Shown: positions 33,271-43,889 of the stretch, piece by piece
How positions within the stretch are numbered: position 1 is the stretch's first letter
Layout: every line of letters begins with the position of its first letter
Assembly (NCBI RefSeq): GCF_050947875.1
Contig: NC_134568.1
Coordinates: forward strand, 212,827,678-212,891,677
From: Dermacentor variabilis
Taxonomy: Eukaryota; Arthropoda; Arachnida; Ixodida; Ixodidae
DNA: 64,000 nucleotides
Reading direction: 5' to 3'
The notes under the pieces: generated by a model
Database searches by the model: none
Seen by the model: only the letters and a program-made list of their open reading frames with translations
Told to the model about the DNA's origin: nothing
Program-made: the position numbers and the translations under genes

Positions 33271-34029
33271 CAGATTCATCTAACGTCCTTTTGGAGACAA
33301 AATCCTGCAGCCTGGTTTACTCAGGTGGCGGCCCTCTTCGACCTTTGGTGCATTACTTTGCATCGCGTCAGTTTCCTCCACGCTGTTTCAGCACTCACCG
33401 CTTAGGTGGTCGAGGAGTTCCGAGACTTTGTGGATGCACCCCACAACACCATCCCCTCTAACCACTTCAAAACGGTAGTGCTGCAACGCAAGCTCGTGGC
33501 TGTGTGCAGACGCCTCAAGCAGATTTTCAACGAAGAGCAGCTCGGCGACCGTCGACCGTCAGAACTTTAACGTCGTGTGCGGCGTCTCCTCAGTGACTGT
33601 AGGCTGGGCGCAAATAGCCCGCTGTTGTCGGAACTATTCCTTGAGCGCCTGCGGGAAAAATCTCGTGGGCGCCGTAATTGGCTACCACACCGGAATACAT
33701 GCCCCTCGACAATCTTGCAGAGCTGGCCGACCACATTGCTGATTATTCAGCAACAGGTACTGTGGCAACAAACGAGCGTTCCGCTTTCACACGTCCAAGA
33801 ACGGCTGTCTCGCCTTTATTGCTACTTGCTGAGGCCATTACTGCACTACAGTCATCGCCCAACCATCGTCAGCCGCGCCGTAGTTTCCGTTCCTGATTCC
33901 CTTCCCGGTCCAGTTCCCGGTACGGCCCTCATCTGTGCGAATATTGCTGATATTACAACAAATCCCATGCCAGGGCAAGTCAGTGCCGTTCCCCTTCCAG
34001 CTGGCAGGGATACATGCCGCAGTCACTGA
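33271..34029 (+). pseudogene. gypsy gag-like region
   Basis: The frame reads SFWRQNPAAWFTQVAALFDL, a stop near 33403, VVEEFRDFVDAPHNTIPSNH, QRKLVAVCRRLKQIFNEEQL, GDRRPSEL, then a stop, followed by LLSDCRLGANSPLLSELFLE and LDNLAELADHIADY. This is the capsid-like pattern of arthropod gypsy Gag (PxFWxxxPxxWFxQ ... L...EELGDRxPSxLLR ... LxxLAxxADxI). At least two stops and one frameshift are present. Confidence 0.7.
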
Positions 34030-34039
34030 TGGTTGCCGG

Positions 34040-34365
34040 TGACTCTTGCCGTACAACAAGGCGCCTGTTCTACGTTACTGACATGATTGCCGGACAACAC
34101 TTTCTCGTGGACACAAGTGCAGAGGGCAGCGTCATTCCTGTCACCCGACGAGAATTCCTGTCACTCGTCATTCCTGTCACCCGGCCAAAAGAACCGCGCC
34201 CCTTCTAGCAGCCAACAGCTCTTCTATCCACACATATGGCCAGCCCTTTCTTACCATCGACTTTTGCCTCTGGCACACCTTCTGAGTGATGATTATTGTT
34301 GCAGATGCATGCATGGCAATATTCGGTGCGGATTCTCTGACCTACTTCGCCCCTAGTGTTGACCT
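34040..34365 (+). pseudogene. gypsy aspartic protease region
   Basis: RRLFYVTDMIAGQHFLVDTS followed by AEGSVIPV is a retroviral-type protease start in which the usual DTGA has become DTSA. A later frame gives LAANSSSIHTYGQPFLTIDF and IFGADSLTYF, the rest of the fold. A small duplication (tcattcctgtcacccg, 34132/34169) shifts the frame between the two halves. Confidence 0.65.
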
Positions 34366-34369
34366 CTGT

Positions 34370-35095
34370 TGCGTACACCAGGGTAGCGTATCGGACTGCT
34401 CCCGAGTTGTAGCGACGCCTGCCTATTGAAGCTCGCCCGACGTTACAATTGGGTAGCGTGGCGTTGTCGGTGGGCTGCAGGCATCCGGTAGACCATGGTG
34501 ACCAAGCAAGGGTGGGACGATTTCTAGTGCGAAACTTGCACGGTTTATACAAAGGTAGATGAAAGAAAATGAGAAGAGCATGAAGTGTCCAAAAGTGCAT
34601 TTCGGAGCCCCTTAAATAGGCTCTCTACAATCGTGGGCGGGATCTTGCTTCCGTCGACGTCACGTGACCGGCACAGAAAGAGGACCCCTCCTCCTCTGGT
34701 TATACCGAGCCTGCTGAAAGGAAGAAGTCGTCCCGCCTCCTGGAATTGTAGACGCCTGTCCACCTCCTCTATGCGTTGCGGTTTCGTGGAAGTTCTCCTC
34801 TAGGTCCAATTCGAGAAAAGTGTCTCTCTAAACTCGCACACCCACACACCCATACACACACCAAAGAGGCCTGTACACCGCGGGGCTTCCGGCAGACCGG
34901 CAGACACTCGAAACGGTCATGGCGAATTAGAAAGTCACGCTTCATTTCGACGAGTCAGGGTGAGATGGTCGGTTGAAATTCCTTTCAACACGTGAAAATA
35001 GCGCCAGCCTTTTCTCCTTCCCCACAAGAACCACTTCTCTCTCTCTCAACACGTGGTTCCATACGCCAACCCTAACACCTCCGAGCTCATCGCCT
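34370..35095 (-). repeat. Insertion in the gypsy element, possibly a solo LTR
   Basis: This block separates protease from RT and does not continue the gypsy frame. On the minus strand it has a promoter-like layout with gcctatttaagg (34620-34609) and a tgtataaaccgtg. Its end at 34371 reads acaccagggtagcg. No clean target duplication was found, so the LTR idea is tentative. Confidence 0.25.
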
Positions 35096-35099
35096 CACG

Positions 35100-36080
35100 A
35101 ACGCGACGACTATAGGATGCCTATACAAGCAATCCACGCGCCCATGACTTCAATCACAAGAACGGCTCCACAGATACAATCATCTGAGCTCCCCTCAAAT
35201 CCTTCATATTTCTCAGCCACCAGGAAACCTTCCAATCTTGATCTGCCAGTACGTCACAACGTCACTCATTATGTTGTCACCACAGCCTAGTGTTCTCCCG
35301 ACCGAGATGCCTCGCTGGCAACCGCTTTGCCATCGCAATGAGAGAGTTCGACCTCATGCTGCAAGTGGAAATCATCCGTCCTTCGTCGAGCAGTTGGTCT
35401 TCAGCTCTCCACATGGTACCACAACCTGACCCAGGGGATTGGCGCCGGCGCGGCGACTACCGCGCGCTCAACGCGCGCACCTTTCCTGATCGCTATACAT
35501 TCCCTCACATTCATGTATTCGCAGCCAACCTAGCTGGAAGGATAATATTCAACTACACTGATTTAATGAAAGCCTATCATCAAATCACTGTTCAGCCAGC
35601 GGACATCCGAAAGACTGCAATTGCGACAGCATTCGGGCTTTTCGAGTACGTGCCCATGCCATTAGGGCTGAGAAAGGCTGCTCAGACGTTCCAGAGGTTT
35701 ATCAACAGTGTCACCCGGGCACTACGCTTCGTCTTTGCATACCTGGATGACCTCCTGTTGGCTAGTATTTTCACCGAACAGCATAGCAAGCATTTGCGCC
35801 TGCTAATTTCCCGGCTCCACAAACGCGGCCTTCTCAACTCCGCAAATGTGTCTGTCATCCACTACATTGACTTCCTCGGACACCACGTTACTCCCGAAGG
35901 AATCAGACCGCTGGAAAAGAAAGTTGAAGCTTTGCGTGAGTTGCCTCGCCTATACGTCACTGCGAAAGCTCAGGGAATTCCTTAGACTGCTCAACTGCCA
36001 CCGCAGTTTACTTCCTATCATCGCCCCAATTATTATACCACTGACCGAACTTCTCAACACCACTAAACCTCCGTCCGCTG
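35100..36080 (+). pseudogene. gypsy reverse transcriptase
   Basis: Contains DLPVRHNVTHYVVTT, CLAGNRFAIAMREFDLMLQV (in the neighbouring frame), IIRPSSSSWSSALHMVPQPD and DYRALNARTFPDRYTFPHIH. The catalytic aspartate region is IIFNYTDLMKAYHQITVQPA (Y where F or SK is usual), followed by FEYVPMPLGLRKAAQTFQRF, the active-site box AYLDDLLLAS (about 35739-35768), and a thumb with LGHHVTPEGIRPLEKKVEAL. After 35985 the frame shifts to LLNCHRSLLPIIAP. The RT core is otherwise well preserved. Confidence 0.85.
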
Positions 36081-36624
36081 TTCCGCGAGCGGATGCAGCG
36101 TTTGTTTAATTAATGCGGCACACTTGCTTGATTGATATAGATAAAATTTACAAGTTACAGAATATTGATATGCACATCTGACTGTCATGGCCGAGCATCT
36201 GCGGGAGATATTAAAGTATATATCGGTAGTGTTGTCTTAAGTCTTGCGACTTCATTGGCCTTCCATAAAAAATGTAATTTTCCCAATGCTATTATAAAAG
36301 TTTAAGAACATTGCCTATATACCATCAAATAATAAATACCTTATAAAAGCTTGACATGATCATGCTAGAAAACCAGAGCATAACACCGAAAGCCATGATA
36401 GAAACTTTTTATCAGCATAATCTCACTGCATAACTGTTGCATCATATTAAAAAAATCTAAAATCCACATCGATAGAACAGCTATCACGTTAAAGTTATGA
36501 CATCAGTTCGCCTCCGGCATCTCCGCACTCCACGCCCCATGTTGTCACGCACCACGGAGACGGCAGCTGAAGTGGGAGAAGCCGCCTCAGCGTCGGGGAA
36601 GCTGTGCGACGCCGGCCGTCCGAA

Positions 36625-37140
36625 CTAGTGTGCTTCAGCGGGCTGGTCGAAGGCACTGCTGGTGACGGTGGTCAAGACCAGGCCCGTGATAAAGAGGAAG
36701 CACATGGCGTTCCCGGGGACGGCCGGCGTGACCGAGATGGCGGCGAACGCAAGGAAAGCGCCCAAGGTGGCGAGCGTCGGCGTGAGCACAAACGGCAGCC
36801 AAGCTTGAGCCGGCACTTTGGCGGCGGCGCGATCTCGTTCATGGCTGCCGCGTCCAAGGGAGTCCAGGCCACCCGTGCCAGCTCCGGCGCCGACGGTTCT
36901 GCATCCATGGTCTATCCGGTGCTTCGAAGGCCCAGAGCTTCTTGTGACGGGGCCCCTGCTTTCCGTCGTGGTTTCGATAGGTCGACCGGCCTGCTTGCGA
37001 ACTTCCTGGACGCCAATGCAAGCTGGAAAGGAGCCCAGCGACATGGATGTAGGCGTAGATGTAGAGCCAGCCACATAAAATGGAACTCTGGCACGTGCGG
37101 TCTTCTTCGTCTGCCTCAAAGCACGAGCGCTTTTAAAGAT
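36625..37140 (-). pseudogene. Conserved membrane-like frame of unit U, copy B
   Basis: The best preserved copy of the hydrophobic frame, with VPAQAWLPFVLTPTLATLGA, FLAFAAISVTPAVPGNAMCF and LFITGLVLTTVTSSAFDQPA, closed by a stop after EAH at 36625. The upstream half (RVPFYVAGSTSTPTSMSLGS) is also in frame. The long isoleucine run at its apparent start is translation of the (GAT)n tract. Confidence 0.42.
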
Positions 37141-37413
37141 GATGATGATGATGATGATAATGATGATGATCATGACCCTGATATCTTTAGAGCATACCCA
37201 CTCATGGGGATTGACTATAAGAGTCGGGCACATTTTACATATGTGTTAAGGCAGTAAACATAACAATCTATAATTTTGATGAATAAATTAGAGCGAGGAA
37301 AGTTCAAAACGATTCAGTTGACAGTCATTCAAAAAGAAGGTATATATAATATAAATGAGGAAATAAAGGAGGAATGAAATGAATAATACAATCATTAATG
37401 AAATTTGTACGAT

Positions 37414-37708
37414 TCAAAAAATAAAATTTTTTCTGGCGATGCATACATTCCTGTGTGAGTGCCCAAGCACAGACGCCCCGAAATACAGCAGTACTGGAGT
37501 GTTCAATGGCAGGCGGAGCTGTCGCACTGTAATTTCAAATGTCGTTTCTTTCTCATCGAGGAGAAACGCCAGCATTCTAGTAAGTAGTGTGCAATGGTTT
37601 CTAATCAGTTTTAAAAGTGCCACAAATGTGAAATTGCCATACCAGATCGATACATGTATACATTTTTTGGCGGGACTCGACGACGCAGCCTCGTTAATGC
37701 CACGTCCG
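37414..37708 (-). pseudogene. LINE ORF2 C-terminal remnant in U-B
   Basis: TFEITVRQLRLPLNTPVLLY and FGASVLGHSHRNVCIA are the same terminal motif as in U-A, with an in-frame link to NFTFVALLKL. Degenerate upstream. Confidence 0.55.
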
Positions 37709-37738
37709 CCATTGGAACATGAACCTGGCAACGTTTAA

Positions 37739-39215
37739 AGGGACCCTGAAACGATTTTGACGATTTTCTACAAACATACTGAGTCCTTAGAGTAGGTCCT
37801 TCCGATCATTAACTGACACATCTAAGTACTCCGCGTAAAGCGTGTAATTTATTATAAGGTTTTAAAAATGCACATCGCTGCCGATCGCAGCACACTGCTC
37901 GGGGGAATTTTAAGCGGCCCCTATACCCATATGACGGAAATCACCCATATGACGTCAGTGGGGCGAGCTATCCGATTAGCTGACCAGGGGGCGCGATCGA
38001 TAATTTTTCCAACTTTATGGTAAATAAGTGATGTTCGTAATAGTTGTGATGTTAATTAATTTGTTTTGATAAAAGAAAGAAACATAAAGAGAATGCACAA
38101 GAAGAATTTTTCAGTACACTTAAGAACTTCCGGCACACAGCAAGTGTCGTCTGCTTGTGTTACAACGTGCTCAGTCTTTGACTAGAGCGCCGTCAGTGTC
38201 GGTCTGTCTTTTCGCGAGCGCTATGAATCGACTTTGTTGCGTTGTGAACTGCAAACGTAGCGACTGGCAATATGTCAAGCTACGACATCGTGTCGCTCTG
38301 AAAGCAAGTAGACGAGCGGACTGGCTGCAGCGCATTGGACTGCCGCTATTCGATGGGCGCCAGGATTTGCGCGATTGCGGCCGTCACGTTACACCGGAAT
38401 ATTATTAACGTAATAGCGTTTCGCGAGCCCTATGTTAGGGTAAACGCAAGCGCAAGGGGACAGGGCCTGGCCGTGTCCCCTTGCACGTCGTTTCAGAGGA
38501 TGAACAGAAGCGCAAATGTGAACGGTCTGCACGGTGCAGCCACCTGGTGGCATAGAGCTCAACCACGCACAGTAGCAGTAACAAACAAAATGTATTCTTT
38601 GCTACTGGTGTACATTTTTCGCAGGAGTGTAATCATTACCACGTTGTTTTTGTAAATATTTAAAATGTTTTGCACTTGGTTAGAGCAATATTAGCTGTTT
38701 CGAGGGCTGGTTAAGTTCTGCGCCACGGGTGGCTGGATCGTGGAGACCGATCAGGCAGCTCACGTACGTCTACGCTAAAGTTCCTTCATCAACTTGAGTT
38801 TATGCCTCCACCATTCCGTCGGAACGTTCTGCTAGTGTGTGATTACCGGAATACCAGACACGTTCGGCGCTACTACAGAATGCTCGCAACACACGCTGCT
38901 TCGATAGCTCTCGCTCGGGGTTGACGGCCAAGCGCCTAGCGGAGACGTATCGCGCGGGTGGGGGCGGGCTCCAAAACAACCGGAAGTGGACGATGTGACG
39001 TCGCATCGTGACGCAGAACCAGTGAAGGAGGAGCTTAGCCCCGATCACTCGGCGAACGAGTTGAAGAGGAAAAGCATGGCTAGGGAGGAGGGTAACATGT
39101 AATCGCTTGTAGCTCCATTAATACGTAACGCTTCACTTAAATTGTGGTGCGAATGTTCTACTTAAGCTGTACCCTACGCGTCTCCAAAATTTGTCCCAAC
39201 CGTTTCACGGGCCCT
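37739..39215 (+). mobile_element. Kolobok-type DNA element with THAP exon
   Basis: Inverted ends AGGGACCCTGAAACG (37739) and CGTTTCACGGGCCCT (ending 39215) are flanked by TTAA on both sides (37735-37738, 39216-39219). Removing it restores the reading frame of the RTE LINE. Family knowledge: TTAA duplication, AGGG termini and a THAP domain together point to the Kolobok superfamily; piggyBac also uses TTAA but starts CCY and lacks THAP. The transposase core is missing, so this 1.48 kb copy is non-autonomous. Confidence 0.82.
38223..38408 (+). CDS. THAP zinc-finger exon of the Kolobok-type element
   Basis: The ATG at 38223 opens MNRLCCVVNCKRSDWQYVKL, then RRADWLQRIGLPLF, then DLRDCGRHVTPEYY and a stop at 38406-38408 (62 codons). 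The C2CH pattern can be traced: C-x3-C at residues 6-10 (with an extra Cys), the conserved tryptophan in RADWLQRI, and C-x2-H in DCGRH. THAP domains are about 80-90 residues and bind DNA in transposases and in host factors derived from them. The frame ends right after the domain, so this may be an isolated first exon or a truncated transposase. It may still give a small DNA-binding peptide, but nothing shows expression. Confidence 0.55.
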   Translation: MNRLCCVVNCKRSDWQYVKLRHRVALKASRRADWLQRIGLPLFDGRQDLRDCGRHVTPEYY

Positions 39216-39220
39216 TTAAC

Positions 39221-40042
39221 GCTAGAACGTTATCTAGCGAGGCGAGTCTAGCAGTGCTATTGGAGGAATTAGAAGGCAATAAATGGGATATAATAGGGCT
39301 CAGTGAAGTTAGGAGGCCAAAAGAAGCATATACAGTGCTAAAAAGCGGGCACGTCCTGTGCTACCGGGGCTTAGCGGAGAGGCGAGAACTAGGAGTCGGA
39401 TTCCTGATTAATAAGAATATAGCTAGTAACGTACAGGAATTCTATAGCATTAACGAGAGGGTGGCAGGTCTTGTTGTGAAACTTAATAAGAGGTACAAAA
39501 TGAAGGTTGTACAGGTCTACGCCCCTACATCCAGTCATGATGACCAGGAAATCGAAAGCTTCTATGAAGACGTGGAATCGGCGATGGGTAGAGTGAAAAC
39601 AAAATGCACTCTACTGATGGGCGACTTCAATGCCAAGGTAGGCAAGAAGCAGGCTGGGGACAAGGCAGTGGGGGAATATGGCATAGGCACTAGGAATTGC
39701 AGGGGAGAGTTATTAGTAGAGTTTGCGGAACAGAATAATATGCGGATAATGAATACCTTCTTCCGCAAGCGGGATAGCCGAAAGTGAACGTGGAGGAGCC
39801 CGAACGGTGTGACTAGAAAGGAAATAGACTTCATACTCTGCGCTAACCCTGGCATCATACAAGATGTCGACGTGCTCAGCAACATGGGCTGCAGTGACCA
39901 TAGTATGGTAAGAACTCGAATTAGCCTAGACCTGAGGAGGGAACGGAAGAAACTGGTACATAAGAAGCCGATCAATGAGTTAACGGTAAGAGGGAAAATA
40001 GAGGAATTCCAGATCAAGCTACAGAACAGGTATTCGGCTTGA
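39221..40042 (+). pseudogene. RTE LINE endonuclease domain
   Basis: Contains NKWDIIGLSEVRRPKE (catalytic glutamate in SEVR), VQVYAPTSSHDDQEIESFYE, LLMGDFNAKVG (GDFN), then an in-frame TGA (39785-39787) where W is expected, SPNGVTRKEIDFIL, and CSDHSMVRTRISL (SDH). All sites of the exonuclease-endonuclease-phosphatase fold are visible. A second TGA ends the frame at 40040. The single stop at 39785 (TGG to TGA) inactivates an otherwise clean domain. Confidence 0.85.
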
Positions 40043-40072
40043 ACTCGGGAAGAGGACCTTAGTGTTAAAGCA

Positions 40073-40447
40073 ATGAACGACAATCTTGTGGGCATCATTA
40101 AGGAGTGTGCAATAGAAGTCGGTGGTAACTCCGTTAGACAGGATACCAGTAAGCTATCGCAGGAGACGAAATATCTGATCAAGAAACGCCAGTGTTTGAA
40201 AGCCTCTCACCCTACAGCTAGAATAGAAATGGCAGAACTTTCGAAGTTAATCAACAAGCGTAAGACAGCTGACATAAGGAAGTATAATATGGATAGAATT
40301 GAACATGCTCTCAGGAACGGAGGAAGCCTAAAAGCAGTGAAGAAGAAACGAGGAATTGGCAAGAATCAGATGTATGCGTTAAGAGACAAAATCGGCAATA
40401 TCATTACTAATACGGATGAGATAGATCAAGTTGCTGAGGAGTTCTAA
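40073..40447 (+). pseudogene. RTE LINE linker between endonuclease and RT
   Basis: A 124-codon open piece, charged and helical (MAELSKLINKRKTADIRKYN, GGSLKAVKKKRGIGKNQMYA), matching the region before the RT of RTE elements. Ends with a stop after VAEEF; the frame moves again near 40590. Confidence 0.7.
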
Positions 40448-40589
40448 AGAGATTTATACAGTACCAGTGGCACCCACGACGATAATGGAAGAGAGAATAG
40501 TCTAGAGGAATTCGAAACCGCACAGGTACTGCCGGAAGAAGTAAAGAAAGCCTTGGGGGCTATGCAAAGGGGAAGGCAGCTGGGGAGGA

Positions 40590-41451
40590 TCAGGTAACAG
40601 CAGATTGAAGAATGGTGGGCAGATTGTTATAGAGAAACTGGCCACCCTGTATGCGCAATGCCTCGTGACCTGGAGCGTACCGGAATCTTGGAAGAACGCT
40701 AACATAATCCTAATCCATAAGAAAGGGGACGCCAAAGACTTGAAAAATTATAGATCGATCAGCTTACTGTCACTTCCCTACAAACTATTTACTAAGGTAA
40801 TCGCCAATAGAATCAGGAGCACCCTAGACTTCTGTCAAGCAAAGGACCAGGCAGGATTCCGTAAAGGCTACTCAACAATAGACCATATTCACACTATCAA
40901 TCAGGTGATAGGGAAATGTGCGGAATATAACCAACCCTTATATAGAGCTTTCATTGATTACGAGAAAGCGTTTGATTCTGTCTAAATCTCAGCAGTCATG
41001 GAGGCATTACGGAATCAGGGTTTAGAGGAGCCGTATGTAAAAATACTGAATGATATCTATAGCGGCTCCACAATCAACGTAGTTCTCCATAAAGAAAGGC
41101 GTCAGGCAGGGAGATAAAATCTCTCCAATGCTATTCACAGCGTGTTTAAAGGAGGTATTCAGAGACCTGGATTGGGATGAATTGGGGATCAAAGTTAATG
41201 GAGAATACCTTAATAACTTGCGATTCGCTGATGATATTGCCTTGCTTAGTAACTCAGGAGACCAATTGCAATGCTTGCTCACTGACCTGGAGAGGCAAAG
41301 CAGAAGAGTGGGTCTAAAAACTAATCTACATAAAACTAAAGTAATGTTTAACAATCTCGGAAGAGAACAGCAATTTACAATAGGTAGCGAGGCACTGGAA
41401 GTGGTAAAACATCTACTTAGGGCAGGTAGTGACGGCGGATCCGGATCATGA
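40590..41451 (+). pseudogene. RTE LINE reverse transcriptase domain
   Basis: Motifs in order: WSVPESWKNANIILIHKKGD, LKNYRSISLLSLPYKLFTKV (P of the usual RPISL is S), QAGFRKGYSTIDHIHTINQV, LYRAFIDYEKAFDSV (catalytic aspartate) followed by a stop at 40984, a frameshift near 41105, LNNLRFADDIALLSNSGDQL (FADD active site, about 41212-41270), then NLHKTKVMFNNLGREQ. Frameshifts near 40590, 41105 and 41410 make it inactive. Confidence 0.85.
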
Positions 41452-41604
41452 GACGGAAATAATCACAAGAATAAGAATTAGCAGGGGTACGTTTGGCAGG
41501 CATTCTGAGATCATGAACGGCAGGTTGCCATTATCCCCGAAGAGAAAAATGTATAATAGCTGTGTCTTACCAGTACTCACCTAGGGGGCAGAAATCTGGA
41601 GGCT

Positions 41605-41925
41605 TACAAAAATGGTTCTAGTTAAATTGAGGACGACGCAACCGGCTACGGAAAGAGGAATGATGGGTGTAAGGTTAAGGGAAAAGAAAAGAGCAGATTG
41701 GGTGAGGGAACAAACGCGAGTTAATGACATCTTAGTTGAAATGAAGAAAAAGAAATGGGGGGCATGGGCAGGACATGTAATGAGGAGGGAAGATAACCGA
41801 TGGTCATTAAGGGTTACGGACTGGATTCCAAGGGAAGGGAAGCGTAGCAGAGGGCGGCAGAGAGTTAGGTAGGCGGATGAGATTAAGAAGTTTCCAGGGA
41901 CGACATGGCCAAAATTAGTACATGA
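41605..41925 (+). pseudogene. RTE LINE C-terminal domain
   Basis: LRTTQPATERGMMGVRLREK, RADWVREQTRVNDILVEMKK, KWGAWAGHVMRREDNRWSLR and RGRQRVR form the terminal part seen in arthropod RTE elements, ending with EAFALQWA-type sequence at about 41950-41973 before the simple tail. Confidence 0.75.
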
Positions 41926-42028
41926 CCGGTGTTGTTGGAGAAGTATGGGAGAGGCCTTTGCCCTGCAGTGGGCGTAACCAGGCTGATAATGATGATGATG
42001 ATAATGATGATGATGATGATGATGATGA

Positions 42029-43889
42029 CGTCTGTCAGGTTTTGCAATATTTCCTGCTCCAAGGGAAGTAGTGTAGTTCCGAGGACGACGTGTTCTTATG
42101 TTTCTCTTTTTTTTCTAATTCTACACATCCCACAAACATACCCAGAGCCGATTTTTCTATCAGCGGCAATATTTGCAATGATCTTTTCAACTCTGCTTTC
42201 TCTGCCCAATGCCCCTCTTTCGGTATTCGTTTCCGATTAATCTTCAGATTGGAATTGTGCGTTATGAGAGTCACCAAAGCACATAAGCTAAATAAAACAT
42301 GTCCTGTAAAGTTAACCTACACTATCGGTGGGGTGAAATTTTTCCATTATTTTTCCAGCACAGCGTTCACTTTCCTGTATCTGCCACTAAAAACGAGACA
42401 CCAAAAGAAAGCAGGATGGACGTGTTCATGCATACGGACTTAGCGGAATTTCTCAAATTCCTCGTCTTAAGTTGGAAAATATATTGCTGTCCGCTCCTCG
42501 CTTTCTTTCATTTCTTGCTCCCCCATAAGGCATCTGGGTTTGGCGGTTGTCGTCGTTTCCTCGCCGACTATATTTGTCCATTTATGTGGACAACATGGGG
42601 CACTAGGTGGCTTGCCGAATAGACAACTTGCAGTTGCTGCTCTATGGTTTATGTATATTTCACTGGGCCTGTGCCGTTTAGTACGCGCCCGTTTTTAGCC
42701 AATACCCCTGAATGGATGTGCAACTGTAACACAGACGGTATGGTGCCTTAAATGTGCTTCGATATGCGTCGTACTCCTCTGTATCGTCAGAATTCATCCC
42801 TACACAAGCATGACACATCATCTTCGCCTAATGACGCATACAGTTAACAGCTACAGGCCACAAAGAGGCGCTTGAGCCATCCGCCACATCTGTTGCTATA
42901 ACTCTGGCAAAGTTCGTATCATTTAGAACCCGACAGTTGCGTTCAACCTGCGCGTAGAAATTTTTCAACACTGTTGAAAAAAAAGTCTGAGCTAACAGAA
43001 ATCCTACTCAAGCATTGATGTACCGGTAGCCGAAAGCTAGACCTCAAAAGTATAAGGACGTTTACCAGGCGAAAAAAAATATTCTTGAATAATATTCGGC
43101 TTGATTAACTCAAAACAGGTTTTCTACTCATCAAAAAGTCGCGCTGTAATGCTTTGATTTTTGAAGCGGCGCTGCGCGCTGCAGCCTAACGAGAACGTGG
43201 CATTAATTTCCCCCAACGCGGTTAAAAATAAAATTAGTATATAGCTAGCGAACAGATCTGTTTACTAGTTTCCTGTGTACCTTCTTACTATATCGTTCTA
43301 CTATAGCCAACACATTCCAATACTAGAACGTGCCGCCGTTACTATCAAGAAAGATGGTTTTGTGGTTTTGCTATAGTTAACAACTATGCTAGTAACACTA
43401 GCTAACGACTATTGGTTTTGCTAAGTAACGGCTAGGCCTCAAGTGTGTCGCGTGGCGATACAGCGACGATTGTCCATAAATAACAAAGATAGAAGATTTC
43501 AATGAGAGCGATAATTTTTGCTGCCGGTGACTCATAGCAGAGGCGCACATACAAATTTGTGCTAGTGACGCTGGAAATATAATTATTTAGCACATTTTCA
43601 CGAACTAACCAAATAATAGATAGTTGTGAGTGTACGTTGTTATTGCAAAGCTGAAGTCATCCGCAACGCGAAGCGCACCCTCTTTATAGAAATGCAGCTG
43701 TTATCCTCACTTTCGAGAAATGTGTCCTGAAGGCCTCCAATGAAACGTCTTCCTTTTCCTGTTCACAGTTAGGCGCACTGCATTATTCTCATTCCCTGAA
43801 GATCGTGTGCGTTTTAAATCAAGCAAAAAAAAAATCGGTCTTATGTGACAGATTGGAGAAGCAAGACGAAGTGGACTGCGAGCCAGAAC
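42029..43889 (-). repeat. Repeat unit U, copy B, proximal part
   Basis: Continues unit U after the RTE insertion: matches 13646-15537 and 51500-53345. The plus-strand frame 42090-42443 and the minus-strand frame 42277-42035 are both partly preserved relative to copy A. The minus one (LKINRKRIPKEGHWAEKAEL and LHYFPWSRKYCKTDRR) fits LINE ORF2. The unit ends where the sequence gcgagccagaacgc diverges at 43889. Confidence 0.75.

Larger units (their letters stand above)
33271..36080 (+). mobile_element. Ty3/gypsy retrotransposon, truncated, plus strand
   Basis: The order is gag (33271-34029), protease (34040-34360), then an interrupting stretch (34370-35090), and reverse transcriptase (35100-36080). 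It stops within RT, just where unit U-B begins, so RNase H, integrase and both LTRs are missing. Frames are broken in gag, at the RT start and at 35985. It is a different family from the minus-strand gypsy element at 28762. Confidence 0.85.
36083..37708 (-). repeat. Repeat unit U, copy B, distal part
   Basis: About 1.6 kb similar to 6868-8553 base by base, with small indels. Begins at the broken end of the gypsy RT and is interrupted at 37708 by the RTE LINE. Contains a (GAT)n tract at 37136-37170. Confidence 0.85.
37709..42028 (+). mobile_element. RTE-type LINE, near full length, split by a Kolobok-type element
   Basis: Starts about 37709, contains ATG AAC CTG GCA ACG at 37719-37733, is interrupted at the next TTAA by 37739-39215, and continues in the same frame with ARTLSSEASLAVLLEELEGN. 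Endonuclease and RT domains follow and the element ends in a (GAT)n tail at 41983-42028. It interrupts unit U-B, which resumes with cgtctgtcagg. The tail and the family motifs match the truncated copy at 15551. No longer intact: stops at 39785 and 40040 and several frameshifts. Confidence 0.88.

Noticed and set aside
33150..36080. Possibility of an endogenous virus
   Set aside because: Only gag-protease-RT of a Ty3/gypsy retrotransposon is seen and no envelope-like frame; nothing indicates a virus.
36604..37257. 217-codon plus ORF
   Set aside because: It is an antisense shadow of the U frame and ends in translation of the (GAT)n tract.
7989..42028. (GAT)n tracts considered as CRISPR-like or satellite arrays
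   Set aside because: They are short trinucleotide runs; two are RTE LINE tails and the others are microsatellites in unit U. No spacer-repeat pattern exists.
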